The notes under the pieces: generated by a model
Databases searched by the model: none
Told to the model about the DNA's origin: nothing
Seen by the model: only the letters and a program-made list of their open reading frames with translations
In this document: positions 41,182 through 49,319 of the stretch, in pieces
How the letters are laid out: each line of letters opens with the position of its first letter
Position numbering within the stretch: the stretch's first letter is position 1
Assembly: GCF_002093975.1 (NCBI RefSeq)
Contig: NZ_KZ084331.1
Coordinates: 1-64,000, forward strand
DNA: 64,000 nt
Source: Thermoactinospora rubra
GTDB lineage: Bacteria > Actinomycetota > Actinomycetes > Streptosporangiales > Streptosporangiaceae
Reading direction: 5' to 3'
Program-made: the position numbers and the translations under genes

Positions 41182-41643
41182 ATGCGCACCATCCACCGCG
41201 CCGCCGGCGTCGCCACGGCCGCCGCCGCGCTCGTCAGCGGGCTGGCGCTGTCCGCACCCGGGGCCGCCCAGGCCCAGCCGCAGGCCTCGGCCACCGCCGC
41301 GCCCAAGGTCTTCACCTGGAGCCGGTCGATGTCGTCCGGCGACTGCACGATGATCCGGGGCGCCAAATGGACCCTCTACCCCGACGGCACGGCCTACTTC
41401 GACGGCACGGTCGGCAGCAGCGCCGGCGACGACGCCTGGCTGATGTGGGCACGCCTGAAGGACGAGAACGGCGCCGTGCTCGGCTCGATCGTCAACGCCA
41501 ACGCCTACGACCCCAAGGACCGGACGAAGTTCGCCATGAACCTGCGCACCGCGGGCACGCGGTACCGCTGGTTCGCCTCAGGCCGGTTCAACCCCGCCCT
41601 GTTCGACCTCGTCGAGCGCATGTCGATGGCCAAGCACTGCTGA
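41182..41643 (+). CDS. Small secreted protein (DUF6294-like)
   Basis: A 153-residue exported protein. The signal peptide is about 1-33 (AAGVATAAAALVSGLALSAP). The mature domain starts FTWSRSMSSGDCTMIRGAKW and has a WTLYPDGTAYFDGTVGSS beta-stretch and a C-terminal cysteine (MSMAKHC) that could pair with the Cys of GDC. I recognise it as DUF6294-like; function unknown. An AAGG-type site precedes the ATG at 41182. A strong terminator follows. Confidence 0.75.
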   Translation: MRTIHRAAGVATAAAALVSGLALSAPGAAQAQPQASATAAPKVFTWSRSMSSGDCTMIRGAKWTLYPDGTAYFDGTVGSSAGDDAWLMWARLKDENGAVLGSIVNANAYDPKDRTKFAMNLRTAGTRYRWFASGRFNPALFDLVERMSMAKHC

Positions 41644-41655
41644 CTCGCACACGAC

Positions 41656-41701
41656 GGCGGGGCCGCGAAGGATGCGTTCCTTCGCGGCCCCGCCGCTTTT
41701 T
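41656..41701 (+). terminator. Rho-independent terminator
   Basis: A perfect 17-bp stem (41656-41672 with 41678-41694), loop TGCGT, followed by five T at 41697-41701. It ends the small secreted protein gene. Confidence 0.92.
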
Positions 41702-41761
41702 GTCCTGTCATATCGGCGTTTCCCGCGTATGATCACCACTCACCAGACATGGAGGTTGAGG

Positions 41762-42559
41762 ATGGTCAACTCGCGCGCCGATCTCGCCGCCCGGATCCGG
41801 TCCGACGTACCGCACGCCGCCCGGATCTGGAACTACTGGATGGGCGGCAAGGACAACTTCGAGGCCGACCGCGCCGCGGGAGACGCCGTCGCCTCGGTGT
41901 ATCCCGACATCGTGACGATGGCCGTGGAGTCGCGGAAGTTCCTCATCCGCGTGGTGCGCCACCTGGCCGCCGAGGCGGGCGTCGACCAGTTCCTCGACAT
42001 CGGCACGGGCCTGCCCACCATGCAGAACACCCACGAGGTCGCCCAGGGGATCCTGCCCCACGCCCGCATCGTGTACGTCGACAACGACCCCCTGGTGCTG
42101 GTCCACGCCCGCGCCCTGCTGCGCAACACCACTCCCCAGGGCGTCACGACCTACGTCGACGGCGACTACAACGAGCCCGAGCCCATCGTCGAGGACGCCA
42201 AGAACGTGCTCGACTTCACCCGGCCGATCGCCGTGATGTTCATGGGCGTGCTCGGCTACGTCGAGGACATCGCGGCCGTCCGGTCGATCGTCTCGCGCGT
42301 GATGGACGCGGTGCCGTCCGGCAGCTACCTGGTGCTGTGGGACGGCACCGACACCGGCGAGGCGGTCAACGAGGGCAGCCAGAAGCTCGCCGAGAGCGGC
42401 GCCGCGCCGTACTACCTGCGCACGCTCGACGCCCTCGGCAGCTGCTTCGACGGGCTTGAGCTGGTCGAGCCGGGGCTCGTCCCGATCACGCGCTGGCGGC
42501 CGGACGGCGAGGAGGGCCCGTGGATCGACGCGCACGGGGCGGTGGCGCGCAAGCCCTGA
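41762..42559 (+). CDS. SAM-dependent methyltransferase, DUF574 (methyltransferase_24-like) family
   Basis: A 265-residue protein of the actinobacterial S-adenosyl methyltransferase family. The start SRADLAARIRSDVPHAARIW, then NYWMGGKDNFEADR is diagnostic. The SAM motif is FLDIGTGLPTMQNTHEVAQG (about residues 77-96), followed by VYVDNDPLVLVHARALL. Substrates of this expanded family are mostly unknown; many copies occur per genome. The stop lies in a 20-bp tandem duplication. Confidence 0.9.
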   Translation: MVNSRADLAARIRSDVPHAARIWNYWMGGKDNFEADRAAGDAVASVYPDIVTMAVESRKFLIRVVRHLAAEAGVDQFLDIGTGLPTMQNTHEVAQGILPHARIVYVDNDPLVLVHARALLRNTTPQGVTTYVDGDYNEPEPIVEDAKNVLDFTRPIAVMFMGVLGYVEDIAAVRSIVSRVMDAVPSGSYLVLWDGTDTGEAVNEGSQKLAESGAAPYYLRTLDALGSCFDGLELVEPGLVPITRWRPDGEEGPWIDAHGAVARKP

Positions 42560-42586
42560 TCACAGGGCGCAAGCCCTGATCACAGG
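42547..42586. repeat. 20-bp tandem duplication at convergent stop codons
   Basis: GCGCAAGCCCTGATCACAGG occurs exactly at 42547-42566 and 42567-42586. The palindromic TGATCA in the first copy gives the methyltransferase stop, and the copy in the second unit gives the stop of the GH10 gene on the other strand. Confidence 0.92.
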
Positions 42587-43818
42587 GCCACCCGGACCTC
42601 AGCCCGCCCGGGGTCGTCCAGGGTGAACGTGGCGGTCCGCCCGTCCACGGTCACCTCGTACTCGCCGAGGAACCCGGTGAAGCGGACCCTGCCGTCCGCG
42701 TCCGTGGCCAGCGTGGTGGGCGGCGTCCACCACTCGCCCTTGATGAGCGAGCGCAGAGCGTCGTAGGAGGGCTTGGGCGTGCCGTCGGCGCGGACCATGC
42801 CGCCGGGCGCGCCCAGCCAGGAGTCCTTGTCGGACAGCCCCCAGTAGGTGATGGCCTCGACCGAGGGGTGCGACAGCAACGTCCGGTAGTGGCGGACGAT
42901 CTCGTCGGCCTGGCGGGCCTCGCCCTCGGGCGTGGAGGGCCAGTGCGGGATCTGGTAGTCGTTGAGGTCCTCGATCTCCGGCGGCATCAGGTGGCCGGAC
43001 ACCAGGGTGGTCTCGGTGAAGTGGATCGGCAGGCCGTACCGGGCGAAACGGTCGAGGATGCCCAGCGTCTTCTCCTCGCCCCAGTAGCCCTGGTGCATGT
43101 GGCTCTGCAGGCCGAGCGCGTCGATCTGGATGCCGGCCTCCAGCACGCCCTCGATCAGGCACTCGTACGCCGTGGACATGTCGAAGTCGTTGAGCAGCAG
43201 CGTGGCGTGCGGGTTGGCCTGCCGGGCCGCGTCGAAGACCATCCTGACCATGGGGATGCGGCCGATGTCGCGGCAGAGCCGCGTGATGCCGTTGTCGTCC
43301 TTGTCGAAGACCGGCATGATGACGACCTCGTTGATGACGTCCCACATGTCGATCAGTCCGGCGAAGTCCGTCACCTCGCGCCTGATCCGGTCGGCTTGAG
43401 CGCGGGCGACCTCGGCGGTGGGCAGGTCCCTCAGCCAGTCCGCGGTGACGGTGTGCCAGGCCAGCGGATGTCCCTTGACCACGCAGCCCCGGTCGGCGAA
43501 CCAGCGCGCCGTCTTCAGCAGCCGCTCGGTGTCCGGCCGGCCGCGGACCGGCTCGAAGCGGCCCCAGTAGAACGGCAGCGTGGCGAAGTTGAACAGGCCG
43601 AACCACAGCTCGGTCAGGTGCTCGAGCTCGGGCGAGGGGGTGTCGCCCGGCGAGACGAACTCGAAGCCGATGCAGCCGAAGAGGACCTTGTGGTTCCGCT
43701 GCGCGACGACCACTTCCCGGCCCGCGGGCGGCACCCCGTCCACGGTGACCGTGACGACGGCGTCTGCGGTGCGGTGCTCTCGGATGGCCGGATCGGGGGC
43801 GAAGGCTGGTGACGCCAT
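42580..43818 (-). CDS. GH10 family endo-xylanase-like protein, cytoplasmic
   Basis: A 412-residue protein with a short N-terminal beta region (about 20-50) and a GH10 barrel. It contains KGHPLAWHTVTADWLRDLP, the acid/base Glu in DMWDVINEVV (near residue 163), HMHQGYWGEEKTLG, and the nucleophile Glu in IHFTETTLVSG (near 267). WGLSDKDSWLG closes the active site, and a C-terminal beta-sandwich (about 350-412) follows. There is no signal peptide from the chosen ATG, which has GGAGG ten bases before it. It probably cleaves imported xylo-oligosaccharides. Confidence 0.88.
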   Translation of the reverse strand: MASPAFAPDPAIREHRTADAVVTVTVDGVPPAGREVVVAQRNHKVLFGCIGFEFVSPGDTPSPELEHLTELWFGLFNFATLPFYWGRFEPVRGRPDTERLLKTARWFADRGCVVKGHPLAWHTVTADWLRDLPTAEVARAQADRIRREVTDFAGLIDMWDVINEVVIMPVFDKDDNGITRLCRDIGRIPMVRMVFDAARQANPHATLLLNDFDMSTAYECLIEGVLEAGIQIDALGLQSHMHQGYWGEEKTLGILDRFARYGLPIHFTETTLVSGHLMPPEIEDLNDYQIPHWPSTPEGEARQADEIVRHYRTLLSHPSVEAITYWGLSDKDSWLGAPGGMVRADGTPKPSYDALRSLIKGEWWTPPTTLATDADGRVRFTGFLGEYEVTVDGRTATFTLDDPGRAEVRVAL

Positions 43819-44040
43819 GGTTCGGTCCTCCGGGTGGTACGGCGGCGCGGGCCGAGCGGCGCTCGCGTCCGACTGTACAAGTCTGGCGGCTAAAAGTATC
43901 GGGGATAAGCCGAAAATTTCGAGCAATCGCCCCGGCACCGGCGAACAGACCCGCACACAAGTCAAGGAAGCTTCGGACTTTTCAGTCAAAAGGTATGTTG
44001 TTTGGTTTCTAAAGGGTGCTTACGGTCGTCTTCCAGGTGG

Positions 44041-45310
44041 TCATGACCCCACGGCTAAAGCCGGGGGGCTTGCAGCTCCTCGCCGCTCACTGGGAGTGAG
44101 GGCTCAGGCCGCGTCCGGCTGCATGACGGCAGCCCAGCCCGCGACACCGCGCATGGCGATGTTGCGGGCTGCGTTGACGTCGGCGTGCTCAGCGAAGCCG
44201 CACGACGTACAGGCGAAGGTTTCCTGGTCCGGCCGGTTCTTCCGGTCGATGTGGCCGCATGCCGAGCAGCCCTGCGAGGTGTAGGCCGGATCGACGTACA
44301 CCAGCGCGACCCCGGCGCGGACCGCCTTGTAGGCGATGAAGCTCCCGAGCTGGTGGAAGCTCCAAGAGTGCAGCGTGACCCGCTGGGGCTTACGGAGCCG
44401 TACCCGGTCGCGGATGCCCTGGAGGTCTTCCAGCGCGATGCCACGCCCGGTGCGTTCAGCCTCGGTCACGATGCTCTTGGAGATGACATGGTTGACGTCC
44501 CGGGCGAACCGGGACTCCTTGCGACGGCGACGCTTGAGCAGCCGCTTGGCGGACTTCGTCTGCTTGGCCTGGAGGCGGCGACGAAGCTCGCGGTTGCGGT
44601 GCCGGACCGCGTTCAAGGCCTTCCCGGCATGCTTGACCCCGTCGCTGGTGGTGGCGATGTTGGCGATGCCGAAGTCGACGCCGAGGAAGGTGTCGGGCTC
44701 GGTGACGTCGGTGTCGGGCACGTCGCAGGTGGCGATCAGCAGCCACCGGCCGTCCCGGTGGACCAGGTCGGACTCGCCCTTGCGGTAGGCGGCCAGCGCG
44801 CGGGCCTGCTCCTCGGAGCAGCCGAACCGGATGCCCTTCATCCGGCCGCCCGTGGTCCAGATGGACACGGTGCGCGCCTCGACCTGCCAGGACAGGCACC
44901 TGTCGTCGAACGGCTGGGCGGCGTCCTTGCGGAATCCGATCGGCTTGGTGAGGGGCTTGCGCAGGTTCGCCTTCACCTGGGCGCGCACGGTCGTGTAGGC
45001 GTCGGCGACCTTCTTAATGACGTGCTGGGCGGGCTGCGCCGACAAACCCATGTTCTTCAGCTCACCGTAGGTGTGCACCCGCAGGTCGTAGTTGCGGAAC
45101 GTCTTGGTGTCCCACGCGGTGCGGGAGACCAGGTTCGCGGCTTCGTTGCACAGGCGCAGCGTGTCTGCCAGCGCCGCCTCCTGAGCCGGCGTGGGGAACA
45201 GCCGCACCTGCACAACGAATTTCACGCTGTGAAGTTTATCAGAGATCGAACAAGCGTGCGGTCCGTACGCCATTCCTCCCCCGGGGCTGAAGCCCGAGGG
45301 CTCCTGGCAG
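44041..45310 (-). mobile_element. IS200/IS605-family element carrying only tnpB
   Basis: The tnpB gene is bracketed by imperfect hairpins: 44047-44067 (CCCC, CGGC-TAAA-GCCG, GGGG), beyond the 3' end of tnpB, and 45278-45300 (GGGCT-GA-AGCCC with C-rich and G-rich flanks), beyond the 5' end. No TnpA transposase gene is present, so the element depends on another copy for movement. The 63 bases between the tnpB stop and the outer hairpin are where the guide (omega) RNA would end. Exact boundaries are approximate. It has landed in a sugar-permease gene. Confidence 0.75.
44104..45225 (-). CDS. tnpB: RNA-guided nuclease TnpB (IS605 OrfB family)
   Basis: A 373-residue TnpB. The N-terminus is KFVVQVRLFPTPAQEAALAD. 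RuvC residues are all intact: Asp in LGVDFGIANIA (near 182), Glu in IALEDLQGIRD (near 264), Asp in EHADVNAARNIA (near 345). The zinc finger is CSACGHIDRK and CTSCG. It should therefore be a functional nuclease guided by the element's 3' RNA. The GTG at 45225 matches the usual family start; an ATG at 45273 would add 16 residues. Confidence 0.92.
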   Translation of the reverse strand: MKFVVQVRLFPTPAQEAALADTLRLCNEAANLVSRTAWDTKTFRNYDLRVHTYGELKNMGLSAQPAQHVIKKVADAYTTVRAQVKANLRKPLTKPIGFRKDAAQPFDDRCLSWQVEARTVSIWTTGGRMKGIRFGCSEEQARALAAYRKGESDLVHRDGRWLLIATCDVPDTDVTEPDTFLGVDFGIANIATTSDGVKHAGKALNAVRHRNRELRRRLQAKQTKSAKRLLKRRRRKESRFARDVNHVISKSIVTEAERTGRGIALEDLQGIRDRVRLRKPQRVTLHSWSFHQLGSFIAYKAVRAGVALVYVDPAYTSQGCSACGHIDRKNRPDQETFACTSCGFAEHADVNAARNIAMRGVAGWAAVMQPDAA

Positions 45311-45929
45311 CCCGAGCTGAACCCGACGTTCCTCAGCCCGGGGGAACATCGCCTCCACGCTGGTCGCCGCCGCGATCTTCATTATCCTCTCGGTGGGCCA
45401 GACCTTCGTCATCGCCACGGCCGGCATCGAGACCGTCCACCAGACCCTCGCGCTCGTCGAGGACCTCACGGTCTGGCAGAACCTCTTCCTCAACCGCGAG
45501 ATCGTGCGCCGGTTCGGTCCCGTCCCCATCCTCGACCGGCGCACCATGCAGACCCGGGCGAAGGAGATGGTCGCCACGCTCGCGGTCAACGTGCCGGCGG
45601 TCCGCTCGCGCGTCCGGCGGCTGTCCGGCGGGCAGCGCCAGGCCGTCTCCATCTGCCGGGCGGCGGGCTTCAGCTCCAAGCTCGTCATCATGGACGAGCC
45701 CACGGCGGCCCTCGGCGTCCAGGAGACCGCCCGGGTCGAGGAGCTCATCCTGCGCCTGCGCGACGAGGGCCATTCCGTCCTGCTCATCAGCCACAACTTC
45801 GCGCAGGTCATGCGGCTCGGCGACCACGTGTGGGTGATGCGGGCCGGCCGGTGCGTCGGCGGACGCCGTACCGCCCAGACCTCCGGGGAGGAGATCGTCG
45901 CCCTCGTCACCGGCGCGGCCGGCGACTGA
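45311..45929 (+). pseudogene. Chimeric remnant: sugar ABC permease N-terminus fused to ABC ATPase C-half
   Basis: Immediately after the IS end the sequence encodes PELNPTFLSPG, then after a one-base frameshift in a G-run (45340-45344) NIASTLVAAAIFIILSVGQT and FVIATAGI. That is the start of an RbsC-type permease. In the next codon it switches, in frame, to ETVHQTLALVEDLTVWQNLF, the middle of an RbsA/FrcA-type ATPase. That part continues through RRLSGGQRQAVSICRA, LVIMDEPTAALG and HNFAQVMRLGDH to a stop at 45929. The permease remainder and the Walker A half are deleted. The open frame from 45393 encodes 178 residues but cannot be a working ATPase. Confidence 0.8.
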
Positions 45930-45946
45930 ACCGGGAAGGCAAGCCC

Positions 45947-46738
45947 ATGACCACCGACACCCAGCCCAACCCGATCGGCGTGCACGCCCTGGTGTGGGCC
46001 GGCGACACCGGTCCGTCCTCCATAGCGTTCGCGGTCGGCAAGACGAAGGCGACCGGGTTCGACCTGCTGGAGATCTCCCTGCACGACTCCGCGAACCTCG
46101 ACGTCGCGGCCACGCGCGACGCGCTGAAGGCCGCCGGCCTGGGCGTGGCGTGCTCGCGCGGCCTGGCCTTCGACGCCGACGTCTCCAGCGAGGACCCGGC
46201 CGTCGTGGAGCGGGGCGAGAAGCTGCTGCACGACTCCCTCGCCGCGACCCGCGCGCTCGGGGGCACCCACTTCACGGGCGAGGCCCAGCCGTACGGCATG
46301 ACGCTCGGCCTGGAGATCTGCAACCGCTACGAGACCAACGTCGTCAACACCGCCCGCGACGCGCTGGTCCTGGCCGACGACATCGGCGAGGACAACGTGC
46401 TCATCCACCTCGACACCTACCACATGAACATCGAGGAGGACGACTTCGTCCGGCCGGTGCACGAGGTCGGCGACCGGCTCGGCTACGTCCACGTCGGCGA
46501 GAACCACCGCGGTTACCTCGGCTCGGGGCACCTGGACTTCGCCTCGTTCTTCCACGCGCTGGCGGACGTGGACTACCGTGGGCCGGTCACGTTCGAGTCC
46601 TTCTCCTCGGCGGTGGTGATGCGGGGCCTGTCCAACGACCTGGCGATCTGGCGCAACCTGTGGTCCGACGGCGAGGACCTGGCGCGGCACGCCCGCGCGT
46701 TCATCGCCGATCACCTCCACACGAGCCGGACGCGATGA
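45947..46738 (+). CDS. Ketose 3-epimerase-like TIM-barrel protein with an apparent internal deletion
   Basis: A 263-residue member of the sugar-phosphate isomerase/epimerase (AP endonuclease-2) fold, closest to tagatose/psicose 3-epimerases. Metal ligands are present: Glu in GLEICNRYETNV, Asp in IHLDTYHMNIEE, His in YVHVGENHRG and Glu in VTFESFSS. Between ALGGTHFTG and EAQPYGMTLGLE the usual stretch of about 35-40 residues (a strand and helix beginning with a YSALGKY-type motif) is missing without a frameshift. This may abolish activity. It follows the ATPase remnant by 17 bases and overlaps the kinase by four. Confidence 0.75.
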   Translation: MTTDTQPNPIGVHALVWAGDTGPSSIAFAVGKTKATGFDLLEISLHDSANLDVAATRDALKAAGLGVACSRGLAFDADVSSEDPAVVERGEKLLHDSLAATRALGGTHFTGEAQPYGMTLGLEICNRYETNVVNTARDALVLADDIGEDNVLIHLDTYHMNIEEDDFVRPVHEVGDRLGYVHVGENHRGYLGSGHLDFASFFHALADVDYRGPVTFESFSSAVVMRGLSNDLAIWRNLWSDGEDLARHARAFIADHLHTSRTR

Positions 46739-47418
46739 CGACGCTCGACGACCTGGCCGGCCGTGCCCGCTCCCTCGTCCGCGGCGGGCGCCGTGCCCTG
46801 CTGGGCATCGCGGGCGAGCCGGGGGCGGGCAAGAGCACGCTCGCCCGGTACCTGGTCGCCCTCCTTAAGCCGACGCCCCCGCCGGGCCTGCCCGCGCACG
46901 AGTGGGTGGCCTACGTGCCGATGGACGGCTTCCACCTGGCCGACGTCGAACTCGACCGGCTCGGGCGGCGCGACCGCAAGGGGGCTCCCGACACCTTCGA
47001 CGCCGCCGGCTACGCGGCCCTGCTCCGCCGCCTGCGCGAGGACGAGGACGACGTGGTCTACGCGCCCGCCTTCGAACGCGACCTGGAGCAGCCGATCGCG
47101 GGCAGCATCCCGATCCCGCGCGCCGCCAGGCTCGTCGTCACCGAGGGGAACTACCTGCTGCTGGAGCGGGGCGACTGGGCCCGGGTGCGGCCCCAGCTGC
47201 ACGAGGTGTGGTACTGCGAGCTGGACCAGGCCGAGCGGGTGCGCCGCCTCGTCGCCCGGCACGAGACGTTCGGCAAGGACCACGACGCGGCGGTCGCCTG
47301 GGTGCTGGGCACCGACCAGCGCAACGCCGAGCTCATCGCCACCACGCGGTCCCGCGCCGACCTGATCGTCCCCGAGGAGATCCTGCGGTCGATCGACGAC
47401 CGCGCGATGGCCGACTGA
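46735..47418 (+). CDS. P-loop nucleoside/sugar kinase family protein
   Basis: A 227-residue kinase of the uridine kinase/pantothenate-kinase-like fold. The Walker A is GIAGEPGAGKSTLARYLVAL (about residues 22-41). Then come VPMDGFHLADVELDRLGRRD with the substrate-binding DGFH, GAPDTFDAAGY, and VVTEGNYLLLERGDW. Relatives phosphorylate fructose, ribulose or nucleosides. Placement after an epimerase and sugar ABC genes suggests phosphorylation of a ketose made by the epimerase. The ATG overlaps the epimerase stop. Confidence 0.83.
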   Translation: MTTLDDLAGRARSLVRGGRRALLGIAGEPGAGKSTLARYLVALLKPTPPPGLPAHEWVAYVPMDGFHLADVELDRLGRRDRKGAPDTFDAAGYAALLRRLREDEDDVVYAPAFERDLEQPIAGSIPIPRAARLVVTEGNYLLLERGDWARVRPQLHEVWYCELDQAERVRRLVARHETFGKDHDAAVAWVLGTDQRNAELIATTRSRADLIVPEEILRSIDDRAMAD

Positions 47419-47540
47419 CGGACCGCTCCGGGAGGGTGCGAGCTTTTCCTGAACTGTCGCGTGACGCTTGAGGTGGGTGCGTATAGTGCGACACCTACCG
47501 ATTCCGTGCCGTCTATCCGCATCCTCCAGGAGAGAGTCCG

Positions 47541-48653
47541 ATGAACGCACAGCTCCAGCCGTACCGGATAGACGTCCCGCAGCGCGATCTGGACGACCTG
47601 GCCGAACGGCTGGACCGGACCCGCTGGCCGGACCAGCTGCCCGGAGTCGGATGGCGGCAGGGCATCCCGCTGGAGCGGGTCAGGGAGCTCGCCGAGCGCT
47701 GGAGGAGCGGCTACGACTGGCGGGCCGCCGAGGCGCGGCTCAACCGCTTCCCGCACTTCCTCACCGAGATCGACGGCCAGCCGATCCACGTCCTGCACGC
47801 CCGGTCCGACCGCGAGGACGCGATCCCATTGCTGATCACGCACGGGTACCCCAGCTCGTTCGTGGAGTTCGAGCAGCTGATCCCCAAGCTGCTGGAGCGG
47901 GGCTTCCACGTCGTGGTCCCCTCGCTGCCGGGGTTCGGCTTCTCCACCCCGGTGCGGGAGGCCGGCTGGGCGATGGGCCGCACCGCCCGGGCGTGGGCAG
48001 AGCTGATGGCCCGGCTCGGCTACGAGCGGTACGGCCTGCACGGCGGCGATGTGGGCGCCGGGGTGTCCGGCGCGGTCGGCGGGCTGGCCGGCGCGCGGGT
48101 GATCGGCATCCACCTGGTCACCGACCCCCACACCGCGGCGGCCACCGCGACCTTCATGCCCTGGATCGCCGGCAGGCTGAACCCGGACGACCCGGTGGAC
48201 AAGCTGGCCCTGGACCGGATGGAGGAGTTCCGCCGGGACAACTCCGGCTACCTGGCCATCCAGAACACCCGCCCGCAGACCCTGGGGTACGGCCTGGCCG
48301 ACTCGCCGGTCCTGCAGCTGGCCTGGATCGCGGAGAGCTTCGAGAGCTGGACCGACCTGCCGATCGACGTCGACCAGCTGCTCACCAACGTCAGCGTGTA
48401 CTGGTTCACCGGCACGGGCGTGTCGGCGGCCCGGTTCCTGTACGAGCAGTTCCACTCGCAGGACTGGGGGGCGCCGCCGACCGCGCCGCAGGGATACTCG
48501 GTCTTCGGCGCCGACCCGACCGCGCGCCGCCTGATCGACCCGGCCGAGGGCACGCACTGGGTGGAGCATGACCGCGGCCGGCACTTCCCGGCCATGGAGG
48601 CGCCCGAGCAGCTGGCCGAGGACCTGTCCGCCTTCTTCGACCCCCTGCGGTGA
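47541..48653 (+). CDS. Epoxide hydrolase (EHN-type alpha/beta hydrolase)
   Basis: A 370-residue enzyme. The N-terminal EHN domain (about 1-105) has VPQRDLDDLAERLDRTRWPD and GYDWRAAEARLNRFPHFLTE. The alpha/beta hydrolase domain has oxyanion motif HGYPSS (about 97), nucleophile Asp in GLHGGDVGAGVSG (about 168), and catalytic His in HDRGRHFPAMEAPE near the end (about 347). It opens epoxides to diols. AGGAGAG lies before the ATG, and a TATAGT -10-like element is at 47482-47487. Confidence 0.9.
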   Translation: MNAQLQPYRIDVPQRDLDDLAERLDRTRWPDQLPGVGWRQGIPLERVRELAERWRSGYDWRAAEARLNRFPHFLTEIDGQPIHVLHARSDREDAIPLLITHGYPSSFVEFEQLIPKLLERGFHVVVPSLPGFGFSTPVREAGWAMGRTARAWAELMARLGYERYGLHGGDVGAGVSGAVGGLAGARVIGIHLVTDPHTAAATATFMPWIAGRLNPDDPVDKLALDRMEEFRRDNSGYLAIQNTRPQTLGYGLADSPVLQLAWIAESFESWTDLPIDVDQLLTNVSVYWFTGTGVSAARFLYEQFHSQDWGAPPTAPQGYSVFGADPTARRLIDPAEGTHWVEHDRGRHFPAMEAPEQLAEDLSAFFDPLR

Positions 48654-48680
48654 GCGGCGAACGCCGGCTCTGACGCGGCT

Positions 48681-49319
48681 TCACGCCCCGGGGCCGCCGA
48701 CGGCTCCCGAGCTCCAGGCCCAGGCCGCGATGCCGACGCGGTTGGCGGCGCCGACCTTGCGCTGGATGTGGGCGACGTGGGTCTTGACCGTGCCCGGGCT
48801 GATGGTCAGCTCGGCCGCGATGTCGGCGTTGGTACGGCCGTGCGCGACGAGCCGGGCGATCTCGAGCTCCCGCTCGGTGAGCGGCTCGGCCGGCGGCGCC
48901 GGGGCCGCCGCGCGCAGGTGGCGCAGCAGGCGGACGGTGACCTGGGGGCTGATCAGCGTGTCTCCCGCCATGGCCGCGCGGACCGCCTCCACCAGCAGCG
49001 CCGGACCCGAGCGCTTGAGCAGGAAGCCGCAGGCGCCGTTCCTCAGCGCGGCGTGGACGTACTCATCGAGGTCGAACGTGGTCACCACGATCACGCGTGT
49101 CTCGGCGGCCAGCAGCCTGGTGACCTCCAGCCCGTCGAGCGCGGGCATGCGGATGTCGGCGAGCAGCACATCGGGCCTGAGGTGGCGGGCCAGCTCGACC
49201 GCCCGCCGGCCGTCGGCCGCCTCGCCCACGACCGTCATGTCCGGCTGCGAGTCCAGGATGAGCCGGAAGCCGATCCTGACGTCGTCCTGGTCGTCGGCCA
49301 CGACGATCCGTGTGCTCAC
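48681..49319 (-). CDS. NarL/LuxR-family response regulator
   Basis: A 212-residue response regulator. The receiver domain begins RIVVADDQDDVRIGFRLILD, and the phosphoacceptor Asp is in DVLLADIRMPALDGLEV (about residue 54). The C-terminal LuxR helix-turn-helix is LTERELEIARLVAHGRTNAD (about 145-164), then GTVKTHVAHIQRKVG. It is the partner of the histidine kinase immediately upstream (four-base overlap). Confidence 0.95.
   Translation of the reverse strand: MSTRIVVADDQDDVRIGFRLILDSQPDMTVVGEAADGRRAVELARHLRPDVLLADIRMPALDGLEVTRLLAAETRVIVVTTFDLDEYVHAALRNGACGFLLKRSGPALLVEAVRAAMAGDTLISPQVTVRLLRHLRAAAPAPPAEPLTERELEIARLVAHGRTNADIAAELTISPGTVKTHVAHIQRKVGAANRVGIAAWAWSSGAVGGPGA

Noticed and set aside
45393-45929. 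A stand-alone 178-residue ABC ATPase gene
   Set aside because: Its first residues are from a permease and it lacks Walker A, so it is treated as a fusion pseudogene.
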